This document shows, in pieces, positions 16,372 to 24,852 of a stretch of DNA of 38,693 bases (position 1 is the first letter of the stretch; every line of letters starts with the position of its first letter). Under the pieces are notes generated by a model. It was not told where the DNA came from. It did no database searches and was given only the letters and a program-made list of their open reading frames with translations. The DNA comes from DATBGO01 sp050011895 (lineage in GTDB: Bacteria > Actinomycetota > Actinomycetes > Streptosporangiales > Streptosporangiaceae). The translations under genes and the position numbers were made by a program. The DNA is taken from the NCBI GenBank assembly GCA_050011895.1, contig JBEKIF010000040.1, positions 1 through 38,693 of the forward strand. Reading direction: 5' to 3'.

Positions 16372-17160
16372 ATGGCAGTCAAGCTGGAGGGCGCGGTCGT
16401 CCTCATCACCGGCGGCGCCAACGGCATCGGTGCCGCCGCCGCACGGCGGCTGGCCGGCCGCGGGGCGCATGTGGTCGTGGCTGATGTGGACGAGCGGGGA
16501 GCGGATGTCGCGGCGGAGATCGGCGGGCTATTCGCGCGCTGCGATGTCAGGGAACCTGCCGACAGCGCGGCGGCGGTGGCCGCTGCGGTAGCCGCTTTCG
16601 GCGGCCTGGACGTTGCGTTCCTCAACGCCGGCGTGTCGGCCATGAACGTCAGGCTCGGCGGCCCGGAGTGGGACCTCGCCGCCTACCGCCGGGCGTTTGC
16701 GATCAACGTGGACGGCGTGTTCTTCGGCGTGAACGCCGCGCTGCCTGCGCTGCGCGATCGCGGCCGCGGCGCGCTCGTCCTCACCGCCAGCCTGGCCGGG
16801 CTGACCGCGGTACCGGGCGATCCGATCTACGCCGCCACCAAGCACGCCGTCGTCGGCCTCGCCCGCGCGCTCGGCCCGGCACTGGCTGCGGACAACGTGG
16901 CCGTGAACGCGCTATGCCCCGGCTTTGCCGACACGGCCATCAACGAGCCGGTCCGGCACCTGATCAGCGCGGCGGGCATCCCGATGATGACACCCGGGGA
17001 CGTGGCCGATGCGCTGCTCGCCGTCCTCGCCAGCGACCACACCGGCCAGGCCTGGTACGTCCAGCCTGGCCGGCCAAGCGAGCCCTTCGGTTTCCGTAAC
17101 GTGCCCGGTCCGCGTGCCCCGGACGGCTCAAGGGCGGGCGGCGTGCCAGGGATGGCATAA
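16372..17160 (+). CDS. Short-chain dehydrogenase/reductase
   Basis: A 262-residue classical SDR. It has the NAD(P) motif TGGANGIG (about residues 12-19), an acidic residue ending the second strand (VVVADVDE, favouring NAD), the LNAG block, the catalytic Ser in LTASLAG, and YAATKHA with the catalytic Tyr and Lys, followed by a PGF-A-D-T block (the usual PG..T). The ATG at 16372 has GAGGCG upstream. Substrate is unknown; as the first gene of the catabolic block it could oxidise a hydroxyacyl or alcohol intermediate. It converges on the CurA-type gene with only 19 bases between stops; ACCACG/CGTGGT arms at 17160-17190 may form a weak shared terminator. Confidence 0.88.
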   Translation: MAVKLEGAVVLITGGANGIGAAAARRLAGRGAHVVVADVDERGADVAAEIGGLFARCDVREPADSAAAVAAAVAAFGGLDVAFLNAGVSAMNVRLGGPEWDLAAYRRAFAINVDGVFFGVNAALPALRDRGRGALVLTASLAGLTAVPGDPIYAATKHAVVGLARALGPALAADNVAVNALCPGFADTAINEPVRHLISAAGIPMMTPGDVADALLAVLASDHTGQAWYVQPGRPSEPFGFRNVPGPRAPDGSRAGGVPGMA

Positions 17161-17179
17161 CCACGACCGGGCCCGGCCG

Positions 17180-18190
17180 TCAGCCGTGGTCGATGGCGAG
17201 GATGAGCTTGCCGGTGTTCTCGCCCGTGAAGAGCATCATCAGCACGGCCGGGAAATCACTGACACTGCCGTGAACGATATGCTCCCGCGAGACGAGACGG
17301 CCATCGCGGAGCCACTGGGCGAGCTCCGCCGTGGCCTGCGGGTACCTGTCCTGGTAATCAAACACCACCATGCCGGTCATGGAAGCGCGTGCCACCAGCA
17401 GAGACAGGTAATTAGCCGGGCCGCGCACCGGCCCGGCGTTGTACTGCGAAACCGCGCCGCAGATGATGACCCTGGCTCCCCGGGCCAGGCGGGTCAAGAC
17501 AGCGTCGAGGACATCTCCGCCCACGTTGTCGAGGTAGACGTCGACTCCGCCCGGCGCGTGCTCGCGCAATGCGGTCCGCAGGTTCTCGCTCTTGTAGTCG
17601 ATCGCGGCGTCGAAGCCGAACTCCTCCAGCAGTGTCCGGCATTTCTCCTGGCCGCCGGCGATGCCGATGACGCGGCAGCCCTTGAGCTTCGCGATCTGGC
17701 CAGCGACGCTGCCCACCGCGCCGGCCGCGCCGGAGACGACGACCGTGTCGCCGGCCTGGATCCGCCCGACGTCAAGCAGGGCGAAGTAGGCGGTGAGCCC
17801 GGTCATCCCGAGCGCACCCAGGTAGGTCGCCGGCTCGGCCACTGAGGTGTCGAGCGTCGTGACGCCGTCGCCGTCGGACAAGGCGTGCTCCTGGACGCCG
17901 AAGACGCCGTAGACGTAATCGCCCACCGCAAAGCCAGCATGCTCGGACGCCGTGACCTGGCCGATCGCGCCGGCCCGCATGACCGCGCCAAGCTCTACGG
18001 CCGGGATGTAGGAGGCGCCGGCGTTCATCCATCCGCGCATCGCGGGATCGATGGACAGATGCGAGATCGCCACGACGAAAAGCCCCGAGCCCGCCGTCGG
18101 CGCCGGCTCACTCGTCACCTCCCAGTCGGAGGCCTTGGGCAGCCCCGATGGGCGGGCGGCGAGCCGGACCTGATGGTTGATCGAGGTCAC
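17180..18190 (-). CDS. NADPH-dependent oxidoreductase, CurA/leukotriene B4 dehydrogenase type (MDR superfamily)
   Basis: A 336-residue zinc-independent medium-chain reductase of the COG2130 type, which reduces the C=C bond of enones or related conjugated compounds using NADPH. Seen are the N-terminal NHQVRLAARPSGLP, the segment ISHLSIDPAMRGWM, the cofactor loop VVVSGAAGAVGSVAGQIAKL, KGCRVIGIAGG with a Lys after it, and the tail YLSLLVARASMTGMVVFDYQ typical of the group. The GTG at 18190 is taken as start because family members begin just before this point and the frame upstream runs into tandem repeats; length then matches (about 335-345). It is divergent from the hydrolase gene. Confidence 0.88.
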   Translation of the reverse strand: MTSINHQVRLAARPSGLPKASDWEVTSEPAPTAGSGLFVVAISHLSIDPAMRGWMNAGASYIPAVELGAVMRAGAIGQVTASEHAGFAVGDYVYGVFGVQEHALSDGDGVTTLDTSVAEPATYLGALGMTGLTAYFALLDVGRIQAGDTVVVSGAAGAVGSVAGQIAKLKGCRVIGIAGGQEKCRTLLEEFGFDAAIDYKSENLRTALREHAPGGVDVYLDNVGGDVLDAVLTRLARGARVIICGAVSQYNAGPVRGPANYLSLLVARASMTGMVVFDYQDRYPQATAELAQWLRDGRLVSREHIVHGSVSDFPAVLMMLFTGENTGKLILAIDHG

Positions 18191-18240
18191 TCGGCGGCTC
18201 CCAGGCGAGGACTCCAGGTGTGCTATCGGAAGGTAACGCC

Positions 18241-18328
18241 GCCGGACCGGCAACGCAAACAGGCCGCCGGACCGGCAACGCAGGTAGCCGGACCGGCAAC
18301 GCAGGTAGCCGGACCGGCAACGCAGATG
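18241..18328. repeat. Four-copy tandem repeat (21 bp core) upstream of the CurA-type gene
   Basis: The core GCCGGACCGGCAACGCA starts at 18241, 18266, 18287 and 18308; the last three units are 21 bp long (GCCGGACCGGCAACGCAGGTA, with a changed end in the last one). Each unit contains the near-palindrome CCGGACCGG. It lies in the 330-base region between the divergent CurA-type and hydrolase genes, which otherwise holds no gene. Iterated spacing of two helical turns is compatible with a multi-site operator, but simple slippage is equally possible. Confidence 0.75.
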
Positions 18329-18522
18329 GACGGAGCATGATCGCGGCGGCTGTCGCGGATGCCGGGCCTGCGCCGTCCGGCAGTCACCGCTCGGCGTGCT
18401 CGCCGAAGTGGTAACGGCCAGGCCGCGAGGATCGATGGCGCTTACTGTCTGTCTATACCAACAGTCTCTGGGCCATCGACCTCTGTGATGGCGGGCCCAG
18501 CCGGAGAAAATGAGTGAGGACG

Positions 18523-19527
18523 ATGAACAGGAGCGTGCGGACACTGACCGTGACCGTAGCGGCGGCTGCGGCCGCGGGTTGTGCCGCACTCGCTGCAAAT
18601 CCCGCGGTCAGGCAGGAGGTTCGGCGGGCCGGCCGATTTGCCCGGCCGCTGCGGCGCAGTGTGGCACTGCCGCCGGTGCCGCCCTGCCTGCCACCCGGCC
18701 GGGTGATCAACCTGCCGGGCCGCGGCGAGGTGTTCGTCCGCGATTCCGGCGGCACGCCCGCGGATCCCGCTGTTCTGCTCCTGCACGGCTGGACCGCCAG
18801 CGCTGACCTCAATTTCTTCCCGGTCTACGCCCGGCTCGCCGAGTCCTACCGGGTGATCGCGCTGGACTTGCGCGGGCACGGACGCGGGATGCGGTCAACC
18901 GAGCAGTTCAGCCTCGAGGACTGCGCCGACGACGCCGCCGCGCTCCTCGGGCAGCTTGGGGCCGAACACGTGATCGTGGTCGGATACTCGATGGGCGGCC
19001 CGGTCGGGCTGCTGCTGGCCCGGCGGCACCCTGGCAGGGTAGCGGCTCTGGTCATGCAAGCCACGGCGCTGGACTGGCACCGCACCGCCCGCGAGCGGAT
19101 CGTCTGGCACCTCCTGTCGGTGCTTGAACTTGGTCTGCGGCTCGGTACCGGCGCCGGCTTTGTCGAACGGGTTCTTCGCGAGGCGATAGAGGAGCACCCC
19201 GAACTCGACGCCTGCCGGCCCTGGCTCGCCGCGGAGTTCCGCCGCGGGCTGGCGACCGAACTCGCCGACGCGGGACACGCGCTGAGCCGCTATGACGCTC
19301 AGTCGTGGGCGGGTCAACTGGGTCTGCCCGCGGCCATGCTCATAACGGCCCGCGACCGGCTGGTGCGCCCTTCCAGGCAGCGGGAACTGGCTGAAGCGTT
19401 GCACGCACACGTGATCGAGATTGACGCAGACCATGACCTCCCGCTGACCAAGGGCGCCGAGTATGCGCGCCTGACCAGGCTCGCCGTCGACACAGCCGCC
19501 GCGGCCGCCGGGCTCAAGACCGCCTAA
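18523..19527 (+). CDS. Alpha/beta hydrolase, membrane-anchored or exported
   Basis: A 334-residue alpha/beta hydrolase. After an Ala-rich hydrophobic N-terminus (about residues 7-27, including A-A-A-G-C-A, which could be a lipobox or a simple anchor) comes the fold: oxyanion-type LLLHGWTAS, DLRGHGRG, the nucleophile elbow VVGYSMGG (Ser 156), the acidic residue in ARDRLVRP and His in DADHDLP. Start codon is either ATG 18523 (GAGTGAGG upstream) or GTG 18514. Probable esterase, lactonase or C-C hydrolase. A 12-bp hairpin spans its stop codon. Its place beside a PaaX-type regulator and CoA-metabolising genes suggests a catabolic role. Confidence 0.85.
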   Translation: MNRSVRTLTVTVAAAAAAGCAALAANPAVRQEVRRAGRFARPLRRSVALPPVPPCLPPGRVINLPGRGEVFVRDSGGTPADPAVLLLHGWTASADLNFFPVYARLAESYRVIALDLRGHGRGMRSTEQFSLEDCADDAAALLGQLGAEHVIVVGYSMGGPVGLLLARRHPGRVAALVMQATALDWHRTARERIVWHLLSVLELGLRLGTGAGFVERVLREAIEEHPELDACRPWLAAEFRRGLATELADAGHALSRYDAQSWAGQLGLPAAMLITARDRLVRPSRQRELAEALHAHVIEIDADHDLPLTKGAEYARLTRLAVDTAAAAAGLKTA

Positions 19528-19548
19528 GCCCGCCTAAGCCCGGCGGCC
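19503..19548 (+). terminator. Hairpin spanning the hydrolase stop codon
   Basis: GGCCGCCGGGCT (19503-19514) pairs perfectly with AGCCCGGCGGCC (19537-19548) around a 22-base loop that contains the stop codon and a direct repeat of CGCCTAAGCC. No T tract follows, as is common in actinobacteria. It may end the hydrolase transcript or block readthrough into the convergent PaaX-type gene. Confidence 0.45.
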
Positions 19549-19652
19549 TGGCGACATCAACGGCGATGCCGTCCGCCGCAAGGCGAGGTTCTCCGGCGGG
19601 GCGGTCGTCTTCACCCGGGGGGGCGGGCTGGTTCCTTTACCGGTCGGCGGGG

Positions 19653-20597
19653 CTACTGAGTGATCCGGGCCATCGCCGATGCCGTCGTGAAGTGCGCGGC
19701 CCGCTGCGCGATCTCCGGTGCGTGTGCCGCGACGATCTGCTGCACCCGGAGCTCCGCAAGCGGCCCGAGGCTGTCGTAAGCCCGGATGAATATCCCCCGT
19801 GACCGGTGGCGCGGCCATCGATCCGGCAGCGCGCCGGACGGAAGCTCTGGATCGAGGTTCGGGAACCGCCGCCAGGTATCCATCACGGCCGTCCGAGCCA
19901 CGAGCGCTTCGGCCGCGGTGACCTGTCCGAGCCGCACCCGCTCCAGGAGCGGCGCGAATTCCTCGACGAACTGCTCGTAGGTGTCGCGCAGCTCGTCCAG
20001 GTTCCAGGCCGATAGCGGATGACCAGCGCCGCTGGCTGAGGGATAGACGGCTGTCGAGCGGAGCACGGTCGCCGTTTCCACGCCGAGACCCGACACGATC
20101 AACTCCACGGCTTCATCATCACTACGCGGCGAGACCCAGACGCCGTCGTAGAGCGGCACGAAACCCTGCCAGCGCAGCCGGGAGCGGAGCGCATGCCGGA
20201 CGTCACGCTGCTCCTCCGGCACGGAGAACGCCACCACCAGCCAGGTGCCATCCCAGGATTCGCCGGACTCCGCCCCGAAGGCGAGAATGCGGCCGAGCCC
20301 TTCGCTGAGCACTCGCTTGGCGAGGGGCGTCAGTCCGTAGAAGGTGCGGCGGCCGGACTTCGATGACCGCAGCAGCCCGCGCCGGGTCAGCCGGCTGAGC
20401 GCGGCGCGGGCGCTGGTGGCGGAGATGCCGAACTCGGCCAGCAAATCCACGAGTCCTGCCGACGGAATCTGCTCCGTGTGGTCGAACCAGTAGTCACCAA
20501 GCAGGGTGATCAGCAGGTGCTGCGGCTGCGCGCCGATCTGCGAGCGCGGCATGACCGCCTCGTCCAGCTCGGCAACACCCGGCACCGCAAGCGTCAT
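19653..20597 (-). CDS. PaaX-family transcriptional regulator
   Basis: A 314-residue repressor of the PaaX family, which controls phenylacetate and related aromatic catabolism and usually responds to an acyl-CoA. Visible are the typical opening Q-P-Q-H-L-L-I-T-L-L-G-D-Y-W, a winged-helix region (SAGLVDLLAEFGISATSARA, then RLTRRGLL and GRRTFYGLT, to about residue 95), the WDGTWLVVAFSVPEEQRDVR stretch and the LRWQGFVPLYDGVWVSPR strand region typical of PaaX central domains, and a helical C-terminal part. The ATG at 20597 has GGAGGGTC upstream (read on the minus strand). It is divergent from the acyl-CoA ligase gene across 216 bases, a usual arrangement for a regulator and its target. Confidence 0.88.
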   Translation of the reverse strand: MTLAVPGVAELDEAVMPRSQIGAQPQHLLITLLGDYWFDHTEQIPSAGLVDLLAEFGISATSARAALSRLTRRGLLRSSKSGRRTFYGLTPLAKRVLSEGLGRILAFGAESGESWDGTWLVVAFSVPEEQRDVRHALRSRLRWQGFVPLYDGVWVSPRSDDEAVELIVSGLGVETATVLRSTAVYPSASGAGHPLSAWNLDELRDTYEQFVEEFAPLLERVRLGQVTAAEALVARTAVMDTWRRFPNLDPELPSGALPDRWPRHRSRGIFIRAYDSLGPLAELRVQQIVAAHAPEIAQRAAHFTTASAMARITQ

Positions 20598-20813
20598 GTC
20601 GCGTGACCCTCCCGTGGCCGCTGCCCACGTTACTGGCAGCTTGTTGTCGGCAGAAGCATAGTCGGCCGGTCTGTGATAGTCGCTTAAGGATGCATCGCTG
20701 CCCGAACATTTAACCCGAAATTAATGACAGTTATGATCGTGACCGCGCAAGACTACGCATAGTATCCTGCGAGCAAGCTGCACAGCCAACCCCTGCTGGC
20801 GGAACCGGAGGTC
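20598..20813. promoter_or_regulatory. Divergent promoter region between PaaX-type gene and acyl-CoA ligase
   Basis: This 216-base region is clearly less GC-rich than the flanks between 20690 and 20770. It must hold the promoters of both genes. TAGTAT at about 20759-20764 could be a -10 for the ligase, but no matching -35 at normal distance is seen. The elements CATAGTC (about 20657) and GACTACGCATAG (about 20750) repeat GACTA/TAGTC in opposite orientation and may be regulator contacts. Confidence 0.35.
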
Positions 20814-22889
20814 ATGGTGGCGCACGGAACACTGGCCACGCAGCGAGATGGCGCCGGCCCAGGCCTGCAGCCACTGTTCCAGCCGCGGAGCATCGCGGTC
20901 GTGGGGGCGTCGGCATCGCCGGGCAAGGCGGGGAATGCGGTGCTGGCCTCGCTCGCAGCCTTTGCCGGCCCGGTCTACCCGGTTAACCCGCGCGCGCGTG
21001 AGATCGCTGGTTATCCCTGCACTGCGACGGTTGGCGAGATCGCGGACCCGCCTGATCTCGCCATCCTGACTGTGCCGGCCGAAGCAGTCCCCGCCGCGCT
21101 TGAGGACTGCGGCCGGGCCGGCGTCCGGGCGGCCCTCGTCTGCGCAGGGGGTTTTGCCGAGTCACCGGCGGGCGCACCACTGCAGGAGCTGGCGGCCCGG
21201 ACCGCGCGGCGGTATGCGATCAGGCTGCTCGGGCCCAACACCTCCGGCTTCGTCAGCCCGGCCGACGGAACCTTTGCCACCTTCGTCAGCTCGGTAACCG
21301 GCCTGCTGCCCGGCCGGGTGTCGATCGTGGCGCGCAGCGGCGGAGTCAACCTGGCTTGCTGCTTCCTCGCCTCCAACTCCGGCACCGGCATCAGGCTCGG
21401 CGTGGGAATGGGAAACGGCGCTGACGTCAGCATTCCCGAGGTCCTCGACTTCCTGGCTGACGACGACGCGACTGCGGCCGTCGGCCTGCACCTGGAGGGC
21501 ATCGCAGACGGCCGGCTGCTCTGCGAGGCCGTCACGCGGCTGGCCGGGCGCAAGCCAGTCGTCGCACTCAAGGTGGGCCGGGCCCCCGTCGATGACTTCG
21601 CGCAGTCGCATACGGGCGCGCTGCTTGGCGACTACGAGCTGGCAGTTGCCGCGCTGGCGCAATCGGGCGCTGTCGTGGTTGAGGATCTGGGCGAGCTCGT
21701 GGACGCGCTGCGCACGCTCAGCGCGCGAAGGCTGCCGCCCAAGCCGGTGCCGGGGGTCGCGATCGTGACGGGGCAGGCCGGGCCGGGGCTGATCATGGCC
21801 GACTCGCTGGCCACCGCCGGCGTTGCCGTGCCCGAGCTGACCGAGCCCACGATCAACGCAGTGAGCCAGCTGCTGCCCCCGCTCACCTGGATCCGCAATC
21901 CGGTCGACACCGGCCGCCCGGCCGGCACGTTTCCGCGACTGCTCGCGCACGTGGCGGAGGACCCGCGCATCGACGTCATCGCCCTCTACGTGCTGCACGA
22001 GCCCGACGCCCTGCAGCCCGCCACGATCCTGGCGGAGTCCGGCGTGCTGACCGGTGTTCCCGTTGTCTTCGGCACTAGTGGTCCCGCCGAAGCCATCGCG
22101 GCCAGCGATGAGGCCCTGACCAGGCTCGGCGTGCCCACGTTCGCCGAGCCCAGGCGCGCGGCGCGGGCTGCGCGCGCGCTTGCCGCCGATGCGCAGGCGA
22201 CCTGGCGGCTGTCCGCGGACGCCCCGCAGCGCGAGGACTTGACCGGGCCGTCGGTTACCCAGACGCTCGACGAGCACCAGGCGAAAGAGCTGTTCGAGAC
22301 CCTGGGCGTCCGCGCCACCCGGCGGCGGCTTTGCCGGGACCGGGCCGCGGCGCTGCGCGCGTTCAGCGAGCTGGGCCCGCCAGCGGTCGCCAAGATCGTC
22401 AGCCCGCAGGTCCAGCATAAGTCGGATGTGGGCGGCGTCCGCCCGAATCTGCGCACCCGGGACCAGCTGGCGGCCGCCCTCAACGCCATCGACGCGATAG
22501 AGGTACCCGGGCCAGTCAGCTACCTCATCGAGGCGCAGGCCGCGGAAGGGCCTGAGCTGCTGGTCGGTGGGATCAGGGACCCGTCCTTCGGTCCCGTGGT
22601 GGCGCTCAGCCTCGGCGGCGTGGACGTGGAGCTACTTGGCAACGCGGTGCTGCGGCTCGCGCCGGTCTCGCCGGGCGACGCCGCCGCCATGGTCGACTCG
22701 CTTCCTCAGGCGCTCCTCGACGGGCACCGCGGCGCCGCCGCCCTCGACCGGCGCGGCCTCGCTCTGATCATCCTTGCCGTCAGCCGGATCCTGATGACGT
22801 CGCCCGCCGTCAGCCAGATCGACCTGAATCCGGTCCGGATGACCCCAGACGGGTTCGTCCTGCTGGACGCGCTAGTAATCTGCGACTGA
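20814..22889 (+). CDS. Acyl-CoA synthetase (NDP-forming), fused alpha-beta type
   Basis: A 691-residue single-chain ligase that joins an organic acid to CoA (or runs in reverse, conserving ATP). Domains in order: CoA-binding Rossmann part with SIAVVGASASPGKAGN (26-41) and G-P-N-T-S-G (140-145); a succinyl-CoA-ligase-like part with the phosphohistidine motif QSHTGALLG (His 266); a second such domain (about 310-450) with IRNPVDTGRP; and a C-terminal ATP-grasp part from about 475 with Q-A-K-E-L-F, IVSPQVQHKSDVGGVR, and the final S-Q-I-D-L-N-P-V-R. All hallmarks are complete. The ATG at 20814 has GGAGG five bases upstream. The divergent PaaX-type gene suggests control by its acid-CoA product. Substrate unknown; aromatic or branched acids are plausible. 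Confidence 0.88.
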   Translation: MVAHGTLATQRDGAGPGLQPLFQPRSIAVVGASASPGKAGNAVLASLAAFAGPVYPVNPRAREIAGYPCTATVGEIADPPDLAILTVPAEAVPAALEDCGRAGVRAALVCAGGFAESPAGAPLQELAARTARRYAIRLLGPNTSGFVSPADGTFATFVSSVTGLLPGRVSIVARSGGVNLACCFLASNSGTGIRLGVGMGNGADVSIPEVLDFLADDDATAAVGLHLEGIADGRLLCEAVTRLAGRKPVVALKVGRAPVDDFAQSHTGALLGDYELAVAALAQSGAVVVEDLGELVDALRTLSARRLPPKPVPGVAIVTGQAGPGLIMADSLATAGVAVPELTEPTINAVSQLLPPLTWIRNPVDTGRPAGTFPRLLAHVAEDPRIDVIALYVLHEPDALQPATILAESGVLTGVPVVFGTSGPAEAIAASDEALTRLGVPTFAEPRRAARAARALAADAQATWRLSADAPQREDLTGPSVTQTLDEHQAKELFETLGVRATRRRLCRDRAAALRAFSELGPPAVAKIVSPQVQHKSDVGGVRPNLRTRDQLAAALNAIDAIEVPGPVSYLIEAQAAEGPELLVGGIRDPSFGPVVALSLGGVDVELLGNAVLRLAPVSPGDAAAMVDSLPQALLDGHRGAAALDRRGLALIILAVSRILMTSPAVSQIDLNPVRMTPDGFVLLDALVICD

Positions 22890-22998
22890 AGGCTCGGCCA
22901 GCTGCTCGGTGGCTGGCTGCTTGATGTGGGGCTGCTGGTCGGCCCGGGTGCCGCAACGGCCGCCTGCCGGGCATTCCGGGCGGGCAGTGTCCGCAGGG

Positions 22999-24234
22999 TC
23001 AGTAAATGGCCTCGGTGCCGCGCTCTGCGGCCCTGGGACCGTAGGGAGATGAGTCCAGCCAGCTGCCCGCCCGCTGGCCGATGATCGCGGCGCTGGCAGC
23101 CGCGCGGCGCTTCCACCTGGTTGCGATCGAATCGGCCTGCATGTGCGCCAGCGCTAGGCCCGCAGCCTCCCGGTTATAGGCCGCCGCGGCTTTGCGCCGC
23201 TCCGCGAATGCATCGATCGCGCCGGCCGCCTCGGCGGGGATGGCGGTCCGCAGGGCCGCGCTGATCGCGGCGGCTGCCTCTGCCGCATCGGGCACGCCGG
23301 AGTTCAGCCCGCGGGCGCCGAACGGGGCGAACAGGTGCGCCGCCTCACCCACTAGCAGCACCCGGCGGTGCGCGTCCGTGAAGGACGAGGCGATGACCTG
23401 GAGGAACCGGTAGGTCGAGATCCATGAGATCCGGTCAGCGTACTTTTCGGGCAGGACACGGGCGACCCACCGGGCCACGGCCGCGGGCTCATTGAACCGA
23501 TCGGCGTCATCATCGGGCCGCAGCTGCAGATCGGCCCGCCAGCCGCCCGCGAAGGGCACGAGCAGCACGTTCCGCCGCCCGACGGCCGGGTGCTCGTAGT
23601 AGTACACCCGCTCGGGGCGCAGCGGCCGTTCGGCGTCCTCCAGTACGTCCACGATGATGAACGAGTTAGCGGACCGGTTACCCTCCAGCGTCATCCCGGC
23701 CGCCTCCCGCACGACCGACCGCGCGCCATCAGCCGCCACGACATACTGCGCACGCCGGTCGGTACCGTCAGCGGTGGTCACGACGACTTCGTCCGGGCCC
23801 GCAGACACACCAGCAACCTCGGCGCTCCAGACGAATTCGACGCCCGCCTGCTTGCACGCCTCGAACATCAGCCGCTCGGCGTCGACCTGCGCCAGGTTGG
23901 TCGAGTGCGGCAGCTCCGTGACCACTTGCGGCTGATACGTGCGCTCGTACACCTGCCGCTCACCCCAGAAGGTACGCTTCGTGTTCCAGACGAGGCCCGC
24001 ATCGCTGATCCGCCACCCCAGGCCCGGGCTCATCGCCTCCCAGTGCTGCAGCGTCTGGCGGTGATAAAAGATCGCCCGGCTGCCCGGGCGCTCCCGGCCG
24101 TCCGGACCGGCCTCCAGCACCGTAACCGGCAGGCCCTCGGCGCGCAGCGCCAGCGCCGATGTCATGCCCACCGGCCCTGCGCCTATCACTAGCACCGGTA
24201 GTACGCCGGGACGAATGCTCATCTGAACCGCCAT
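22999..24234 (-). CDS. FAD-dependent monooxygenase (class A flavoprotein hydroxylase type)
   Basis: A 411-residue flavoprotein of the PheA/TfdB/ubiquinone-hydroxylase group. FAD-binding motif VLVIGAGPVGMTSALALRAE (14-33), acidic end VLEAG, Arg of ERPGSRAI, the AADGARSVVR (DG) motif and the second FAD motif VLLVGEAAHLFAPFGARGLN with the usual Gly-Asp replaced by Gly-Glu. It lacks the thioredoxin-like C-terminal domain of phenol hydroxylases. It likely hydroxylates an aromatic or polyketide-like ring with NAD(P)H and oxygen. Two starts are possible, ATG 24234 and ATG 24222. A strong inverted repeat at 24244-24286 lies right at its promoter, so it is probably tightly repressed. Confidence 0.87.
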   Translation of the reverse strand: MAVQMSIRPGVLPVLVIGAGPVGMTSALALRAEGLPVTVLEAGPDGRERPGSRAIFYHRQTLQHWEAMSPGLGWRISDAGLVWNTKRTFWGERQVYERTYQPQVVTELPHSTNLAQVDAERLMFEACKQAGVEFVWSAEVAGVSAGPDEVVVTTADGTDRRAQYVVAADGARSVVREAAGMTLEGNRSANSFIIVDVLEDAERPLRPERVYYYEHPAVGRRNVLLVPFAGGWRADLQLRPDDDADRFNEPAAVARWVARVLPEKYADRISWISTYRFLQVIASSFTDAHRRVLLVGEAAHLFAPFGARGLNSGVPDAAEAAAAISAALRTAIPAEAAGAIDAFAERRKAAAAYNREAAGLALAHMQADSIATRWKRRAAASAAIIGQRAGSWLDSSPYGPRAAERGTEAIY

Positions 24235-24243
24235 TGAGTGACT

Positions 24244-24286
24244 GTATCCATCTCGTTCGACATGGATACTGTAGAACGAGATGGAT
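24244..24286. promoter_or_regulatory. Operator-like inverted repeats upstream of the monooxygenase
   Basis: ATCCATCTCGTTC (24246-24258) is the exact reverse complement of GAACGAGATGGAT (24274-24286), 15 bases apart. Nested in it, GTATCCAT (24244-24251) pairs with ATGGATAC (24262-24269). The three half-sites overlap the start region of the monooxygenase gene, the usual place for a repressor site. The regulator could be the PaaX-family protein or a TetR/MarR-type protein outside the window. Confidence 0.7.
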
Positions 24287-24804
24287 CACAAAGTCTACCT
24301 TCCGGATTCAAACGGGGCCGCTGGCGACGGCAGTCGGCGCGGATAGCGCACTCTGCAGCCTGAAGCAGGATTCACAGCGCCCGGCCTGATTGCCGGGTTC
24401 AGACCCAGCAAGGTGACATCATGCGGTAGCCGTGCGCATGCCGTAGCCGGCCGCCTGCCGTAGCCACCCGCATGCCCTGGCCACCTGGCCGGCCGCTCCG
24501 CCCGCACCTGCGGCGATGGTCGGATTGCGACCGCTTCGCGGCCAAGCCCGGCGACTCGGCCCCGGTCCGCCGCACCGGCGAGAGCCGCGCGACAGTGCGC
24601 AACGACGGCCGCCCGGGGTGACGCAGTCGCCCAGGCGGTGTCGGGAGAGCCCGCAGCGCTGCTAGCGTGGCTCATCGATCCCAGCCGAGGAGCGGGCTTT
24701 GGGTCAGCGCCCATGTCCTGTGCTGTCGGCATGTCCTGTGCTGTCGGCACGGCTCTGGCCCCGCTCCGCGCAGCCGTCCGCCGTGGCAAATATACGACAG
24801 TTCC
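24287..24804. other. Intergenic region with no convincing gene
   Basis: A minus-strand frame (24295-24789) stays open but its third-position GC falls off in the second half, it has no recognised domain and no clear ribosome-binding site. I treat the region as non-coding apart from the 18-bp tandem repeat and the promoter at its right end. Confidence 0.4.
24712..24747. repeat. Perfect tandem duplication of 18 bp
   Basis: CATGTCCTGTGCTGTCGG occurs at 24712-24729 and again at 24730-24747 without a mismatch, about 60 bases before the promoter of the MaoC gene. It may be a recent duplication or a doubled protein-binding site. Confidence 0.8.
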
Positions 24805-24834
24805 TTGACGTTCGTCACAGAATTGCCGTATATT
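24805..24834 (+). promoter_or_regulatory. Sigma-70-type promoter for the MaoC gene
   Basis: TTGACG (24805-24810) and TATATT (24829-24834) are separated by 18 bases, an unusually good consensus match for such GC-rich DNA, in an AT-rich island. Flanking octamers AATATACG (24789-24796) and CGTATATT (24827-24834) form an inverted repeat that brackets the -35 and covers the -10, so a repressor or DNA bending could act here. Transcription would start near 24841, leaving a leader of about 130 bases. Confidence 0.65.
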
Positions 24835-24852
24835 ATAGCTTATGCCGTGCCA

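Noticed and set aside
17160..17190. Weak hairpin between the SDR and CurA-type genes
   Set aside because: Only six perfect pairs and no T tract; mentioned in the SDR entry but not called as a terminator.
24295..24789. Minus-strand frame of 164 codons
   Set aside because: Loses the coding-type third-position bias in its second half, no domain, no good ribosome-binding site.
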